From contig NW_001865039.1 in the NCBI RefSeq assembly GCF_000002865.3, forward strand, positions 1,206,504 to 1,270,503: DNA of 64,000 bases, written 5' to 3'. Under the pieces are notes generated by a model. That model saw nothing but the letters and a program-made list of their open reading frames with translations. It was not told where the DNA came from and did no database searches. A program made the position numbers and the translations under genes. This document shows positions 38,516 through 51,393 of this stretch, one piece after another. This DNA is from Monosiga brevicollis MX1 (Eukaryota > Opisthokonta > Choanoflagellata > Craspedida > Salpingoecidae). The first letter of the stretch is position 1. Every line of letters begins with the position of its first letter.

Positions 38516-41500
38516 TTATCGGGACGACAAGGGACGCGTGGAGAGCAATCGCACGCCCTTGCCGCGATGCCGGGCCGAGAGTCGCTGATGCTCAAAGGCC
38601 TGTTTGCTCAAGATGGAAGCCGACAAGGGCAAGCGCAGCTCACCACCAGCGGCGTCCACAAGTACTAGTGCGGTGTCCAGGTCCCCAGCCCGGGTGGCAT
38701 TGACTTGCACCTCGCACCGCACCGCAGCACCGGGCTCGACCTTGGTAAAAGGCGCCAACACAAGTAAACGATCGTCCGTGACCGGTGTGACAGAGAACTG
38801 ACGTGCCTCTGTTCCCGTGTTTTCGATCCGAAACGCCATACAGTAGGCAGAATCCTCCTTCAGGCAACCAAACTCAATCTGCGAGGAAGAGGGCATGCAC
38901 GCGAGTTTGAATACCAGGGGGGAGGGGGCAGGAAGGGAACCAAGAAGTAAAAAACTCATAAAGATTAAAAATAAATAAAAATAAACCAGGATTAGAAGCG
39001 CTTGCTAATGTCGTGAACAAACCTGATCTTGTGAGGTCTGCAGTGGCGTGCCCACCAATGTCGTCGCCGCACTCGCTTCGGCATCTGCAATGGCCTCGTC
39101 AGTGCTCAGCGCGCCGCCACGGGGGGTACTCTCAGATTCGCCACGCAATGTCGAACGGAGGCTACCCGGTCCTGGTACCTCAGCGCCCAGCACCTGAGCG
39201 CTATCCACCGTTGCAGAATGAATGTCGCGGAAACGAGGCTGTCCCAAAGAATGTGGGTCCTGGGTCGGTCGACGGCTGGGCTCCTCTTGAGGGCCCGCCA
39301 AGAACAGGTCGTTTGTAGCCTCGGGAATCAAGGCTGCGCCGACTGGGGCAGATTTTGGTGTTCTTGGTGGCGAGGGAGCCGCGGTGATGGTTGCGCTTGC
39401 TGCCGCTGCCGCCGGTACCTGGCTTTCCCCAATCGATGCCGGCGTAGGATTTTTCTGATTCACACCACCAGCCCCTTGGGGCTTGGACTTTGGCGGAGCG
39501 GAGGCTTGGCCCTGAGCCAGGGCTTCCTGCACAGCCCGAGTCTGGGCTCGCTGCGCCTCCACCTCGGCCAGCCGAGCGGCCCGGCGACGAGCACTGATGT
39601 CCGCTGCAACCTGTGAGCCTTCGGGAGACGAAAAGTAGCCAGGGATGGTCGGTTGTGCCGCATCCTTCTATCAAAGCAAAGACAAAACCGCATGAGCTCA
39701 CCGCGTGCGTTACACACAATGGGGCCGCTGAAAAGACACAACAAATCTCCCCGCGCGCACAGCCTGTCTTTGACGAACCATGAGTTCTCGCACGGAGAGG
39801 CCGCGGCGAATGTTTGGTGGAGCGGCCGCAGGCTCAGCCTTGTCACGGGACTCGAGTTTTGGCGAGCCAGCCAGTGAATCAGCATCCTGGTCTTCATCTT
39901 GTTTAAGCTCATCCCACCTGTATCACCAACGCACCACATCATGCAGAACACCATGAATGAGGTCCATGGATGAGGTCCACCCAGAGGTCACGCGGACCGA
40001 CCGGAACAACTGCACGTACGCTGCCTCGATTTCCTGGTCTTGAAGCGTGACGAGCTTCTGCATGACCTGCGCCCGCAACGCCGCCGCTTGAGCAGCCGTG
40101 CTTGACCGACGCTGATCCCGCAGAGTCACTGCTGCGACTTGGGCCTCCTGCATGCGCCACAGAATTTTGAGTATGACAATTTGAGGGGGCGGGTCACAAT
40201 GGCAAGGGTCGCCTCGGATCGTCCCTGCCGGTTCCTGCTGTCCCATGCCCAAGCGAGTAGCCACCCGTCTCTCTTCATAACAAACAGATCGTCAAGACTT
40301 TTTAGAACACACCTGTTCCTTTTTGGCCTGGCGCGCTGCCATCAAGGCTGAACCCAGCTGTTGAAGCTTTTCAGCCGTCACTGCCTCATGCTTGACAAAT
40401 TGTCTAAGAGAAAAATACCACGTCATTGTCGGCCGGAATAAGACAGCGATTGCAACCTCATGCAAATGTGCTTCATCGAGCTGGCTCCACAAAGCCGGCT
40501 CAACAATTCCCATCCTGCTTCGTCGTGAGCGTCGACTATTCAACCGACATACACACGGCTTGCCCAATTACAACATCCTGCATTCCTGCCGTGTTGACCC
40601 CGAACGATTCGTACCGCAAAAGTAGAGCTTGCTTGCTCTGGGGATTCTTGACTGGTCCACCGTGGCGCTGCAGCGACGGCGGGATGATGGAGGGCAAAGC
40701 TTTATGCGGATTCGGTGGCCACTCCTCGCGCTGAATCAAGGTGACGCTCTCCGAGGTACTGTCCGAGGCCAGGCGGTGCCGAATCAACTCAATGTGATCG
40801 TCGGCCTCGACCAACTCCTCGAGCTCTTGCTCCAAATTTCGCAGGTACTGAACGCTGCTTCCATCCGGATACAACACAAAGAGGCTGGGCAGCACGCTTT
40901 CACGCGCATCCGCGGCGCCGGCGTTTGCATGGCCCGTGCTGTGTGCGTCCACCGCTTCAAATGTCGCGATTTGCGCCATCTCCTCCCCATCCTCCAAGCA
41001 CGCCGCCTCGCCGGTAAACAGATTCAAGCTTGCCTCCTGGCCTTGCCAGTCAAAACGGGCCTCGCCGGTGGCCGTAATGCTGACGGTACAATAGTCAGAT
41101 TCGGCTATGAGCTCACCGGCATGGTAGCGATGGGTCAGCGTTAAATCGTCCTCCACAACAAGCAGCTGCACGGCATCCTCCATTTGCACCACGTCCGGTA
41201 GGCCGGCAAAACAGATGCGGAGGCGCCCGTGCATATCGCGGTGAAACTGGGTGCCATCCGGAAATTCAAGGGCGTGGCTGTCTGAGGTGGGGCGCACCAA
41301 AACAGCGCCATCCTCCCTGCCCAGCACTTCGACGCCTTCAGGTACGCTGTGCATGCTTACGGTCGCCAGATCGATCGTCTCAATCTCGACGCCGTGTGCA
41401 TCGTATCGGACGCACTGACCCTCAAAGCTTTTCATCCTCCACTCCCCGCCCTTGAGATACCACGAACGACCGTCTGCATGCAATACTTCAACGTCACCGC

Positions 41501-44500
41501 TCAGCAGGACGCGCACCACAGTGCCTCCCGGTAGGTAGCTACGGTAGCGCTCCGCCTGCACACCAAATGAAGACTGCTCAACGCCAACTGAAGTCGCATG
41601 ATCAACCAGGGTGATGGCACCGTTTGGACTCAAATGAACATTCAGGCGATCGCTCACCAAAACACTTGCTGCTAGGATCGTGGCCGGATCCACGGGCTCA
41701 AAGACGGAAACAACTGCGGTCTCCTCGGTGGTGGCAGGCGCATCCTCCCCGGCGGGTGCGGCAGGAGTAACCGTGCCGCCACTGGGCTTGGGCGCACGCT
41801 TGTTTTTTGTGCTAGAGCGCGGACGCGGGCCACCGCTACGCTGGCGCTTGTCATCTGCTGGCGTTGGCGTCACACCATCGCTATTGGCCGGTTCAGTGAT
41901 GCCAGTGGGCGCCGAAGGGGGCACCCAGTCACACTTGCCCCGCGTCGCACAGCGGCGAAGTGTGTGTCGATCCAGTACCATTGCTGTGTTTCCAAAGACG
42001 ACGCGCAGCGAAGTTTGTGGCGTCTCATCCTCGCCTGGCAGCAGCGCCTCGGGGTAGGCAGTCAAGAAGGCCTGGCAGGGAAGTGTGGCGTGCTCTAAAA
42101 GTAGGCGTACACGTTGTGGTTGGTCGTAGAAGTGGTACGTGTTACGCTGCAGCACAACGTCATTGTAGGCGGCCGCCTCGCAATTTCCCGTCACGGAGAG
42201 GACAGGATGGCGAACGTTACAGGCTGGAGTCATGTTGTAAGGAGGTCCGCCGCCAATCACACTACGCACATGCTCCAGGTAATCGGAAAATCCAACCGGT
42301 CCTGGAGCAAATGATGACCATTGAGCATTGGGCAGCGTGGCCTCGGAGACAACACACGCAACCATGGCATGCAAGTCTATAGAAATGGCCGATGAGGAGC
42401 GTGACGGTGAGAAGCATTGGCGCCGAATTAAATCATAAAAAGAGCCCAGTGGTGTGCGGATGGCAGCTGTCCCCCATGATGTGCGAGCCGTGGTTGTCTC
42501 GACATGACTTACTGGGGTCATAGCGCGTCAACAAGCGCTGCGTGCTCCCGGCCGTGGCGTCGTGTAAGACCTGCTGGGTGGTCTGGGCGTCATAGCGCTC
42601 TGAAAAACAAAAGGATGACAGATCCCAGTCTTGGGGTTGAGAGCCTGGTAAAAGTGAGCGGCATATACCACATGAGCACACAGACCAGGGACGAGCAACG
42701 ACTCACCCCAGAGGGCGAACGGTTTTTGGTTTTGGTTTTGGTTTTTTCTTTTTTTTTTTTTTTTTCTTTCTCTTTTTCCATTTTTCCCCCGTTTGGTTTT
42801 GACGAACAAAAACGCGTACCGGTGGCATGTGCCAAAAGCTGCGCAAATTTGAGGTGGTGCATAATGACCTCGCTTTCAGATCGGGTGAGGCTGCTGTGTT
42901 CGAGGAGCTGTTGGAAAAAAAAGTCGCGCTCCATTTGCGAGAGTACTGCTCGCTCTGTGATGCTCTCGGAGAGCTGGTGTGCCAGCGCCGCCTGGAAGAT
43001 ACGACGAGCCCCTGACAAGGGGGCGTATTCTGAGTGCGGCAAGTCAGAGGACAGGGTTTGCAGGACCTCATCGTTGTGACGAATGATGAGCGGCTCGGTG
43101 GACCCGGTGTCAACACCCTCATCCTGGTCCAATTCATCAAAGGGGGCCATCAATGTGTCCAGCTGTTGCTCCACCAGGCGGCGGGCTGCCTCCATGGCGC
43201 TGCGGGCATTCCGAGCCTCTACGGCACCTGTGGTGGGCCGGGAAGTTGCGGACACGGACCGTTGCGACGATTTGGAGCGCGGGCGCTCGCCCGAGGCTGA
43301 GCGCGGCTCAGATTCCATATCCGAAATGAGACGCTTGGCGAGGGAGACGGGGGCTTCTGTGTGCTCCACGGTGGCCGCTACGTGTTGAAGCATGCAGTCC
43401 AAGAGCACGGGAACGACACGGTCGCGTGGCGAAAGCCTGTCCACGAGCTGGTCGTAGAGCCGAGTGTCGATTGGGCCTCGAACGGCAGGAACCGTGACGA
43501 GTTCAAGGGAAGACGAAAAGACTCGGTAGTCTTGAAAGAGATCCAGTAGCTTGTACAAGAGGTGTGCCATGCTGTCAAAAGTGGCGGCTGCGTCTGGATG
43601 CTGGCCCACAGCCAACTCCTGTCAACCATCGGAAGAAAAATAACGCGTCGGCGTGAATCAGTATGAGACAGCATGAGGCGCTGAGCCTTGGCGTCGAACC
43701 GCAGACGACATTGGCATGCCCCTGACAGCTCGCAAGCAGCAAACACAACCACGTACCTGCCAAGCAATATCACGTAAAACGGAGGCCTCGTCTGCTTGAC
43801 GGACAAGCTGGCGAGCGTGGCTCACAAAGTTGAGGACGGCATCGGCCCGAGGCTACCAAGAAAAAAGGCCGGGCAGGCAGGAATGCAAGTTTTGATGAGG
43901 GACAAGCGAGTCAAAGGTGTATGAGCAAGCGCCAAGGTCAGAAACAGGCGCAAAGAGGTCGGGTGTGGCAGACGGCCTCGAGCCGCTCACCTACCGGCGG
44001 AATGAAAGCGGTGGGATCGGCCAATCCCTCTGATGCCGTGTCAGCCTCGGTCGAAGCAGGCGGTTGCTCATCAGGTGCATCATCATCATCGGACGTGACC
44101 TGCACAACGGTTTGAATGGGAATGCCTTGCGTGGCCAGTGCTGGGAGGAGCTGGGGATCATGAAAGCCCTCGAGGAGGCAGTAGAGCCGAGGGCCATTCT
44201 CGGGCTCATCTGCCGTGACATCGACGTGGGCCAGTTCCTCGGCTCGGGTTTTCATGCTTGCGGCACGTTTGCCAGGCGCGGAGCTGGGTGAATTGGCAGG
44301 TTTGGTACCACGCTTGGGTGTTTTGCTGACACGACCCGCCGCTACGGTGCTTTCACCGCTCTCTGCCGCCAGCCTTCCCTCGCCTTCTGCATCACGAGCA
44401 GTCAAGAACTGGGTCTTGCGCTGCTGGAGCATGGCCCGAATGACCGCGGCCATGGCAGATGCCACCTCGCCGTCAGCATCACTCTCCAAGGCTGCACTGA

Positions 44501-44965
44501 GGACGCTAAGCTGTTCGGCACGCGCCTGGATATCAGCGTTCTTGGCTTTGCCCTTGGCTTTGGCCAGCTCGTCCGCCTCCGCCTTCATGGTGGCGTAAGA
44601 GATGACCATAAAACGGGGTCGAACACCGCGACGGGCCAGCGCCAACGCCTCATGGCTATATTTTTCAGCATAATATTGTGCACTGTGCACCAAGGCCAGG
44701 TGGCACTGCCAGCTGTCCTGTAGGAGGAATTTTGGAATACACAGCGCGAGCGAGCAATGAGGTGGTCCGAGTGCGGAAGCGAGCTTGGGGACATGCCTCA
44801 GCTAAGAAATCACGAGAGGAAGAGAGACAGACAGACAGACAGACAGAACAAGAGTCATTCAGAATCACGGACATCACTCAGAAGACTGAGCTCGTTGGGA
44901 GCGCTGTCGTCGCCGCCCTTGGCCGCCCCGCCGATCCGGGCGGACTTTTGTCGCTTTTTGCTCAT
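38516..44965 (-). CDS. SPAG17: SPAG17/PF6 axonemal central-pair (C1a projection) protein
   Basis: About eleven exons: 44965-about 44873, 44801-43995, 43852-43757, 43618-42820, 42599-42513, 42376-about 40555, 40403-40313, 40147-about 39980, about 39918-39765, 39667-39023 and 38878-38516. Matches to human SPAG17, in order: N-terminal YCLLEGFHDPQLLPALATQG with GIPIQTVVQV (human [21 protein letters not shown]); VPVLLDCMLQHVAATVE (human VPLILHCMLEQVVATEE); FSDYLEHVRSVI; several YPDG beta units; RQFVKHEAV; and a C-terminal ASH-like domain, IEFGCLKEDSAYCMAFRIEN (human [20 protein letters not shown]). In Chlamydomonas PF6 builds the C1a projection and is needed for flagellar beating. The protein here is about 1.6-1.7 thousand residues against 2223 in human. 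Uncertain points: the exon 1 donor, the exon 6 donor and the exon 8/9 junction near 39950, where the frame suggests a very short intron of about 63 bp. The start MSKKRQKS is the only plausible ATG seen. Confidence 0.9.
44828..44848. repeat. (ACAG)n short microsatellite in SPAG17 intron 1
   Basis: Five tandem ACAG units between SPAG17 exons 1 and 2. Confidence 0.85.
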
Positions 44966-45122
44966 GACTGCTTGGCGATCTGGGGCCCTTCAGTCCAAAT
45001 GCGTTGCCAAGGGCCGATGGAAAAGGTAACCAGCTGACAACGGTTTTCTCTGCAACAGCGATACAGAAATGTCATCAAATTATCCTGTGTGAACAGGTTA
45101 TGGACCACAGGTCTACACGTGC

Positions 45123-45174
<52 letters not shown>

Positions 45175-45261
45175 GCGTGTGCGCTGCTCTCTGTGGTCAG
45201 CCGGGCACACTTCCCTTCATCGTGCCTATTTCATCCTCCGTTGAGTCTCAAGTCCGCCAAG
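44966..45261. promoter_or_regulatory. Shared divergent 5' flank of SPAG17 and MRTO4
   Basis: 296 bp between two start codons pointing apart, with a CT tract at 45127-45167 followed by a T run. Promoter function for both genes is inferred from spacing. The pyrimidine tract lies on the sense strand of MRTO4, 95-135 bp before its ATG. Confidence 0.55.
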
Positions 45262-46555
45262 ATGCCCAAGAGCAAGCGCGCCAAGGTGGTCTCTCTGACT
45301 CAGACGGACAAGAAGGGTCTGGAGACCAAGACGCAGCTGGTGGAGCAGGTTGGTGCTGCCTGCCGCTAGCCTCGTGCGCCGAGAGACCTTGTTTGCCCTC
45401 ATGTGTGCGCAATCTATGGTCTTCTTATCTCTGCCCTGTTGCCGTTGATGCGGCGTGGGCGTAGATTCAACAATGCCTCGATGAATACAAGGCCGCGTAC
45501 ATCTTCTCGGTCGACAACATGCGTAACGCCAAGCTCAAGGATGTGCGCCTCGCATGGCGCAACAGCCGGTATGTTATCAAGACTCAAGCGCTGACCACAA
45601 TGTGGAACCAGACGTACGGCTTTTTTTCACCGCCTGGGTGACTCTTGTAGCTTCTTCTTCGGCAAGAACCGGGTTATGCAGCGTGCTTTTGGCTTCAGTG
45701 CACAGGATGAGTACAAGCCTAACACCCACCTGATCTCCGAGGTATCCACCCTTGACCTCCGATTCAGTCTAGTCATTGATGATGGTGGCGCCTTGACCGC
45801 TCCCTTCATGGTGCGCGAACTGATCGATTCCTGTTGCTTCCTTTCCATTGTGACTGCTGGTGTTGTGGTCGTTTGTCACAGCACCTCAAGGGCAATGTTG
45901 GCATCCTTTTTACCAACAAGAAGCACGAGGATGTTGTCAGGTCCGACGCGCAGCCTTGCTCGGCCGTATTCTGATTGCCTCTGTGTTCTCACCCAAGTTC
46001 TTGACCTTTGTGTTAGCTGGTTTGAAACTTTTGCCGAGCTGGATTATGCTCGCTCCGGCAACCCGGCTACCGACACCGTCAAGCTGACTGCCGGTGCGTC
46101 GTCCCTTTGGCTCTTTAGGAGCTCCTCATGGGACGCGGGGTGTCAGCAAGACCAGAGGTCCAAGTCTCATGTTTCTTGTCTGTGCCTTTTAGGTCCCTTG
46201 ACGGAGTTTGCGCACACGATGGAGCCCCAGCTGCGCGCCCTGGGCCTGCCCACCTCGCTGAAGCGGGGCATCGTCACGCTGGACAACGACTACTTGGTCT
46301 GCAACAAGGGTGATTCCCTTTCGCCTGAGCAAGCGCGCATTCTCGTACGTGCGCTACTGTTTGCTGTACCATGCAACTCGTGACCGGGGCTGCAACCATG
46401 TGCTGCTCCCTCCCACGCTCGCCGTGTCTATGCTCGCCTTTTCACTGAGCCTCGTCTCGATTTGTTCGTCACAGAAACTTTTTAGCAAGCCCATGGCCGA
46501 GTTCAAGATCAAGCTGACCAGTGCATGGCGTGACGGCGAGTTTTCTGAACTCTAA
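45262..46555 (+). CDS. MRTO4: MRTO4 ribosome assembly factor (uL10-like)
   Basis: Seven exons (45262-45348, 45465-45568, 45651-45741, 45882-45940, 46017-46093, 46193-46344, 46475-46555) encode 216 residues. The start [20 protein letters not shown] matches human MPKSKRDKKVSLTKTAKKGL. Further matches: [60 protein letters not shown] and [16 protein letters not shown]4 (yeast Mrt4) is a nucleolar relative of P0/uL10 that holds the stalk-base site on pre-60S particles until uL10 replaces it. The acidic tail of human MRTO4 is missing; the protein stops soon after the AEFKIKL segment, near EFSEL. Intron phases and frames all agree. Confidence 0.96.
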
Positions 46556-47133
46556 AAAGCACAAAAACTTTTTCATCGCCCATCCTGGTTGCTGAGGGGC
46601 CTGTGCTTGGGCGAGGCGTGTCTGAGCGTCGCCATCGCCCAGGTTATTGTTGGCTGGGGGCCCGCCTCTACCGTGTCTTGTTTCTGGGTCCCGACCTGAC
46701 GTCGATAGATGTTTGTTGATCTTAAACCTCTGGGGTTTTTGGTTTGCCCCATTGTGGAGTTGTCCGGCTGTGCTTGGTTTGTATCTTTTCTCGTGTGCTT
46801 GCTTCACCATCATCGTTTTTGAGCAGGAGGGCGATCAACGCTGCCTCCGTGTCTTTGTGCCTGTGTATTTGTGGGTGAGTGTGCGCGCGCCTGTGTCTGT
46901 GTGCGAAGCCGAGTCCTTGTGCGTCAGTGTATTCGTGTCTGTGAGTGAAAAGCACTTTACATGTGAATTCAATTCAAAGCGCACGTTGTCTTCAAATGTT
47001 GCAAAGGACCAAGCCCAAGATCCAGCGCCTCTTCTCCTTTGAGCAATTATCGCGAGAAATACGATTTTGGTGGCCAAAATTCTAAATCGAAACCATGAAA
47101 AATCATTTTTTTTTTTCAAAATCTCAAAGCACA
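46556..47133. other. Intergenic: MRTO4 3' flank and WDR54 5' flank
   Basis: 578 bp, T/G-rich, with GTGTGT-like stretches. No recognisable coding sequence on either strand. A T run precedes the WDR54 start. Confidence 0.6.
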
Positions 47134-49218
47134 ATGGCGCGCTTCAACCCAATGGCAGAGCAATGCTCCTTGGCTGCCAGTGCCTCCTTGCAGATTAACA
47201 ACCTGGATGCGTACAGTGCAGGGGATGGAACCACATATTATTGCTACGTGTCTGGGTAAGGTGGTCGCTGGGTCGGCTTTGCACACAACAGGTAAACCAG
47301 CCAGGCGCCAGCCCAACTCATTCGAGTTTGATACCGTCGGATTCAGTTCTAGTGTGTGGATGACCAAGGCAGTCCAGGGGGCCGAGGATGAGCATCGGCA
47401 ATTTTGTGCCTCTGAAGGCACGGGCGCCATTCATCAGGTGGGTCGCGCACTGTCGGTTTCCAGTCTGCATGATATCATCGCTGACTGATCTCGTGTGGCA
47501 TGGCACGGGTGTCAGGCAAAGTTTGTCTTGCATGGCGCACAAGCACTCTTAGTTGTGGTCGGCACGCTGGTACAGCGCATATTTGGCTTGAACGGACGTT
47601 GCCTACTGACGCACAAGATTTCCCCGCCCGCCCATCAGCCCGAGGACGGTGAGCGCAGCGCCACGCATGGGCAACCGATCAACACCCGTGGCTGGGTTGG
47701 CTGCTTGTGGTCACCTGTAGAGTGCGTCTTGGTAACGCCGACACCATTGCATTTGCTGGACCATTTGATTCGTTAGAAGACTACTTTTGCCGTGGGATTG
47801 CGCGAGTGGGCTCTGATCTTCTCGTGTTAGGTGCGCAGTCCGGCCCGCTGATGACGAGCGATGCTTTTGCTTGCCCTCCTGAACTCGCCCTGGTCCGGCC
47901 GACTCCGAGCCAGAAATCACAGCCATGCACGCTCTTGCATAATTTTGCCATCCTGGCCCTGGTCTTGGCTTAGGCGACTCAGTCGGACAGCTGCACCTGA
48001 TTGACTTGGGCCAGATGCGCCCCGGTGCCGTCTTGGCCACCCCCCATGCGGGCCCTATCACCTGCATGGCCGCAGATGAAGGGGCAACACAGGTAGGACT
48101 CCTGGTTTGTTGCGGGAGTGGTAGGCGCTGGTACTTTGCTTCGTGTACATCACAACATGCTATTGCTGATGTGCCTGCCATGCGGTGACCCTGCGCCCCC
48201 TCCCCCGGATGCCGGGGATGCATCGAAACGTAGCTGGTCGTGGGTGATGAGGAGCGACGCGTGTCCTTCTGGCAGGTTGAAGGGCATGGGTTGCGCCTGC
48301 TTTCTCATTTGGAGGCTGGTAAGTGTGCGCATGAGCCACTTTGATTGTTTTGGATTGGAACGGGTGAGGCGTGGTCAACTGACTTGATATGTCTGGCTGT
48401 GGTGATTGTGTGCGTGGGGTGGGGGCTTGCGGGGGCTGGCCCAGAGGACGCGCAGCCCGTGCACGCGCTGCAGGTGTTGGATAAGTTTGTGTTTGTGGGT
48501 CAGGCCAACGGCAGCATTCATGTCTACACCAGGTATGCATGCAGCCTGTTTGTTTATTTTTTTTTTATTTTTTTTTTATTTTTTTTTTTTATGTCTGAAG
48601 CGAGCAGGAAACGCGCCTCGTCATGGATTCCGATCGCGCCGGTCCTTATAGCTCGACATATGAGCGGGTGGCCATGCTCAATGCCCATGCGCGGACACTG
48701 TTTGCGATGGCGACGTCTCCGGCCCAACGTTTGGTGCGTTTGTGCTGTGTCGTGCCTTTTTCCCCGTGTGGCCACCCAGCAGGTCCTCGAGGTGACCTCC
48801 CACGGGTGCAGGGTCGCGGCTGATTGGCTTTATCACCCTCGCCTGACACATGTAGTTGGTTACGGTGGGGCTGGACAGCAAAGCCATTGTGTACCAGCTG
48901 CCACCGCCCCTCTCGGGTCAGGGTATCGCAGGGCTTCGCGCTGTATTTTCGGCCACGTATGTTTATCGCATGCCTCCTCGCTGCCCATCTCCAATGGCCA
49001 ACGTCCGCGACGTCGAAGACCTTGGCGCCATGGTCTGCCTGCAGCAGCTGATGTTGAATCTTGGCATGGTGTTTTAACGACATGCATTGGATTTTTTTAG
49101 GATCAAGGATCGGTTTTTAACGGGCGTGGCCTTTAACGCGGCGGGAGATATCCGAGTTGCCTGTTTCGATTCGTACAAGATGGTGCAATTTGACCAGCAG
49201 CCCGCGACCATCGCCTAG
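47134..49218 (+). CDS. WDR54: WDR54 WD-repeat beta-propeller protein
   Basis: A multi-exon gene of about nine exons, starting MARFNPMAEQCSLA at 47134 and ending PATIA at 49218. Blocks matching human WDR54 in order: NNLDAYSAG (human NLTYFG region); FCRGIARVGSDLLVLGAQSG (human FARGIAASGHFICVGTWSG); GQLHLIDLGQ, then HAGPITCMAADEG; LQVLDKFVFVGQANGSIHVY (human LWQGIIAAGYGNGQVHLY); MLNAHARTLFAMATS (human INAHARAICALDLAS); VVTVGLDSKAIVYQL; and finally FLTGVAFNAAGDIRVACFDS. WDR54 is a single-propeller adaptor reported to influence receptor signalling in human cells; its role here is unknown. Exon ends were traced from conserved blocks and some boundaries (47.5-48.4 kb especially) are uncertain. One intron contains a T-rich run at 48551-48590. 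Confidence 0.85.
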
Positions 49219-49340
49219 CTCCGTCCTTGTGTCGGCCCTTGCCCCTTCTTTTTTTTTTTTTTTCTTCTCCTGTTGCCTCGGCGTCTTCATCAGCTTCATA
49301 ATTGATTGACTTTAGTAATTTGATGTTCTGCCACAGCAGC

Positions 49341-49377
49341 GACCGTCGACTGGAACGCGACCGTCGACTGGAACTGC
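49341..49377. repeat. Tandem duplication of an 18-bp unit
   Basis: Two adjacent near-identical copies of GCGACCGTCGACTGGAAC, each containing a GTCGAC palindrome. Confidence 0.8.
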
Positions 49378-50427
49378 AACCATCGGTAATAACCACGAAC
49401 CTAGTGAGGAAAAATTAAAATAATTTTCAGTCGAAGTCAGTGATAATAACTTCTGACAAATGCCACGCGGGTACGCACATGTAATCCTGGACGCTTCTGA
49501 ACTCCACGCGCATGATGGAGTGGATCGAGCCACCCATCCGCGAATCAGGTGATTTGATTCCAAGTGTAACCATAATCACGCTTTGCCGAGTACCACCCTT
49601 CCACCATGCTGACAATTGCGGCAAACTTCACCGCCCGATGTGTGTCTTTTGTGTCCTGAGTAGGAAGGTGTGGGATTTGGCATATCGTTGGGCTTGGAGT
49701 CAAGCATGCAGGTGTGGGGTTTCCCTCGTTGGCCGGTTCGGGACCTCGGTTCCTCAAAACTCGCCCCGTGGTGCAATTGCGTGGTCGAGCCCAAATCAGG
49801 GCGCATGAGTTGTGGCACGGGCCATCATCTTGCTCGTGGTGCGCACGACGCTGTGGACCAGGGTGTGTGTGAGGGGAGAAAGACGGAATGCCAAAGCAAG
49901 CGGGCAGAAACGCGAAGCAAGCAGGTCACAAGCTGGCACAGTTTAGGAGGAGGAGTACTTGGGCTTCCTTCCTAGTCTGGCGATGGATATGGCCCGTGCG
50001 CCGTTCCAGCTCGGGCCAGACTTACGAGGGAAAGCCGGCCAGTCACATCAATCGATGTGAGATGTGTTGTGACGGCATGGCATCATAGATAGCCAAACTC
50101 CGTTTCTGTAACTGTAGTAGAACGAAGTCCTGGCGTCGTGCAAGCATTCTATGAACATGGAGCATGGCGCAAAGGCGTGTCTGAATCGAACGATCGCAGC
50201 AAGGGTCGACGTGTCAGTTCTCCGATCCCTGCGTGCTTGGACCGTTCTGAGAAGGAGGGGAGCTCTGCATGTTTTCTTGATGATGACGTCCACAACCCGC
50301 GCGATCACCCGATGATGAAGCTGTATGGATATACCCAAACCATTCATTACCACACACGCTTACAGTGAAACAAGCACAAAAGCACACACACGCTGAGTGC
50401 TCGTGCGTCACACACACCACACACACA

Positions 50428-50449
50428 CTCTCTCTCTCTCTCTCTCTCT
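50428..50449. repeat. (CT)n tract preceded by CA repeats
   Basis: About 11 CT units directly after a CA-rich stretch, roughly 950 bp upstream of the bHLH start codon. Confidence 0.9.
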
Positions 50450-51393
50450 TTGATGATGTGAAGTCAAAAAGGGTCCATCTGATTTTGGCGGGTTTTTTGT
50501 CGTTGTCATCACCACCACTACTTCATTACGTTGTACATGTGCACCTACGGGCTATCGAAGATTATCACGCCACCTCACAACCCCCTCCCCCTTCACGCTT
50601 TCGACGACTTGGCTCCCATGCTGTCTTGCGGCCTAGGGCCCTTTGCTGCTGTAGACCCCACCGAGGGACTGATCAAGCTCTTGCTCCAGCCCTCCAGTTG
50701 ACCGTCGCGCCGCCATTCCCGCCAAAGAGCCACCGCCACTTCCGCTGCCACTTCCCTCACCCACAAACCACAGACCAACCACATTGACCCTGGTGACGGA
50801 CACCGACCCACCCATCCCTCACATCCACCCAAACACATGACAAAAGCAAAAGGGCTTGGACGATGAGGTTTTGAGAAGAACGTGCCCCGTGCCACATCAG
50901 CACCCACTTTACCAATACCACCTTTACGACCACTTACCACCTGCTCCTGCTACTACTGCTGCTGCTGTTGTTGTTGTTGTTGTTGTTGTTACTGTGAACA
51001 GCTTGCCCCCGTGCCACACTTTGTGACTTTGAGATCCACAAGCTTCACTTTCTTGCTGTTGACGCTGCCGAACACGACAAACCCCAACCCCAACTCCAGC
51101 CAGCACCACCACCAGTCTTCTGCTGCCCCGCCGCTCTCTGCTTGGTTCTATCGCTTTTCTTTTTGACCACGGTCTGCTCCACTTCCACGTGCATCTCGCT
51201 AAAACTTTCCTCAACGGCACGACTGCCGTTTGAACACTCTCTTGATTTTCCCGGCTTTGCTACCCGCGTGGTATTGGTTCAAATTTTTGGCCCGTGCCTC
51301 GCCGTTCCTCGTGGTACACACACACACACACACACATATACCGCCGTTGTTGCCCCAAGAGTTATTTTTGCGTCCACGGACCCACACCGTCAT

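Larger units (their letters stand above)
49219..51393. other. Gene-poor interval upstream of bHLH gene
   Basis: About 2.2 kb in which I see no convincing gene. Contents: a T run (49250-49263), a tandem 18-bp duplication (about 49341-49377), CA/CT repeats (50409-50449), a GTT/CTG run (50961-50990) and a CA run (51318-51336). The last part is probably the bHLH 5' UTR and promoter. Short open frames on both strands have no family resemblance. Confidence 0.55.

Noticed and set aside
48551-48590. T-rich runs considered as possible retroposon poly(A) tails (also 61741 and 32829)
   Set aside because: They lie inside introns without an adjacent element body or target-site duplications that I could see.
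51230-51393. Upstream extension of the bHLH frame
   Set aside because: The extra 54 residues come from a CA microsatellite and hydrophobic UTR-like sequence; the ATG at 51394 sits directly before the basic region and is preferred, though the extension cannot be excluded.
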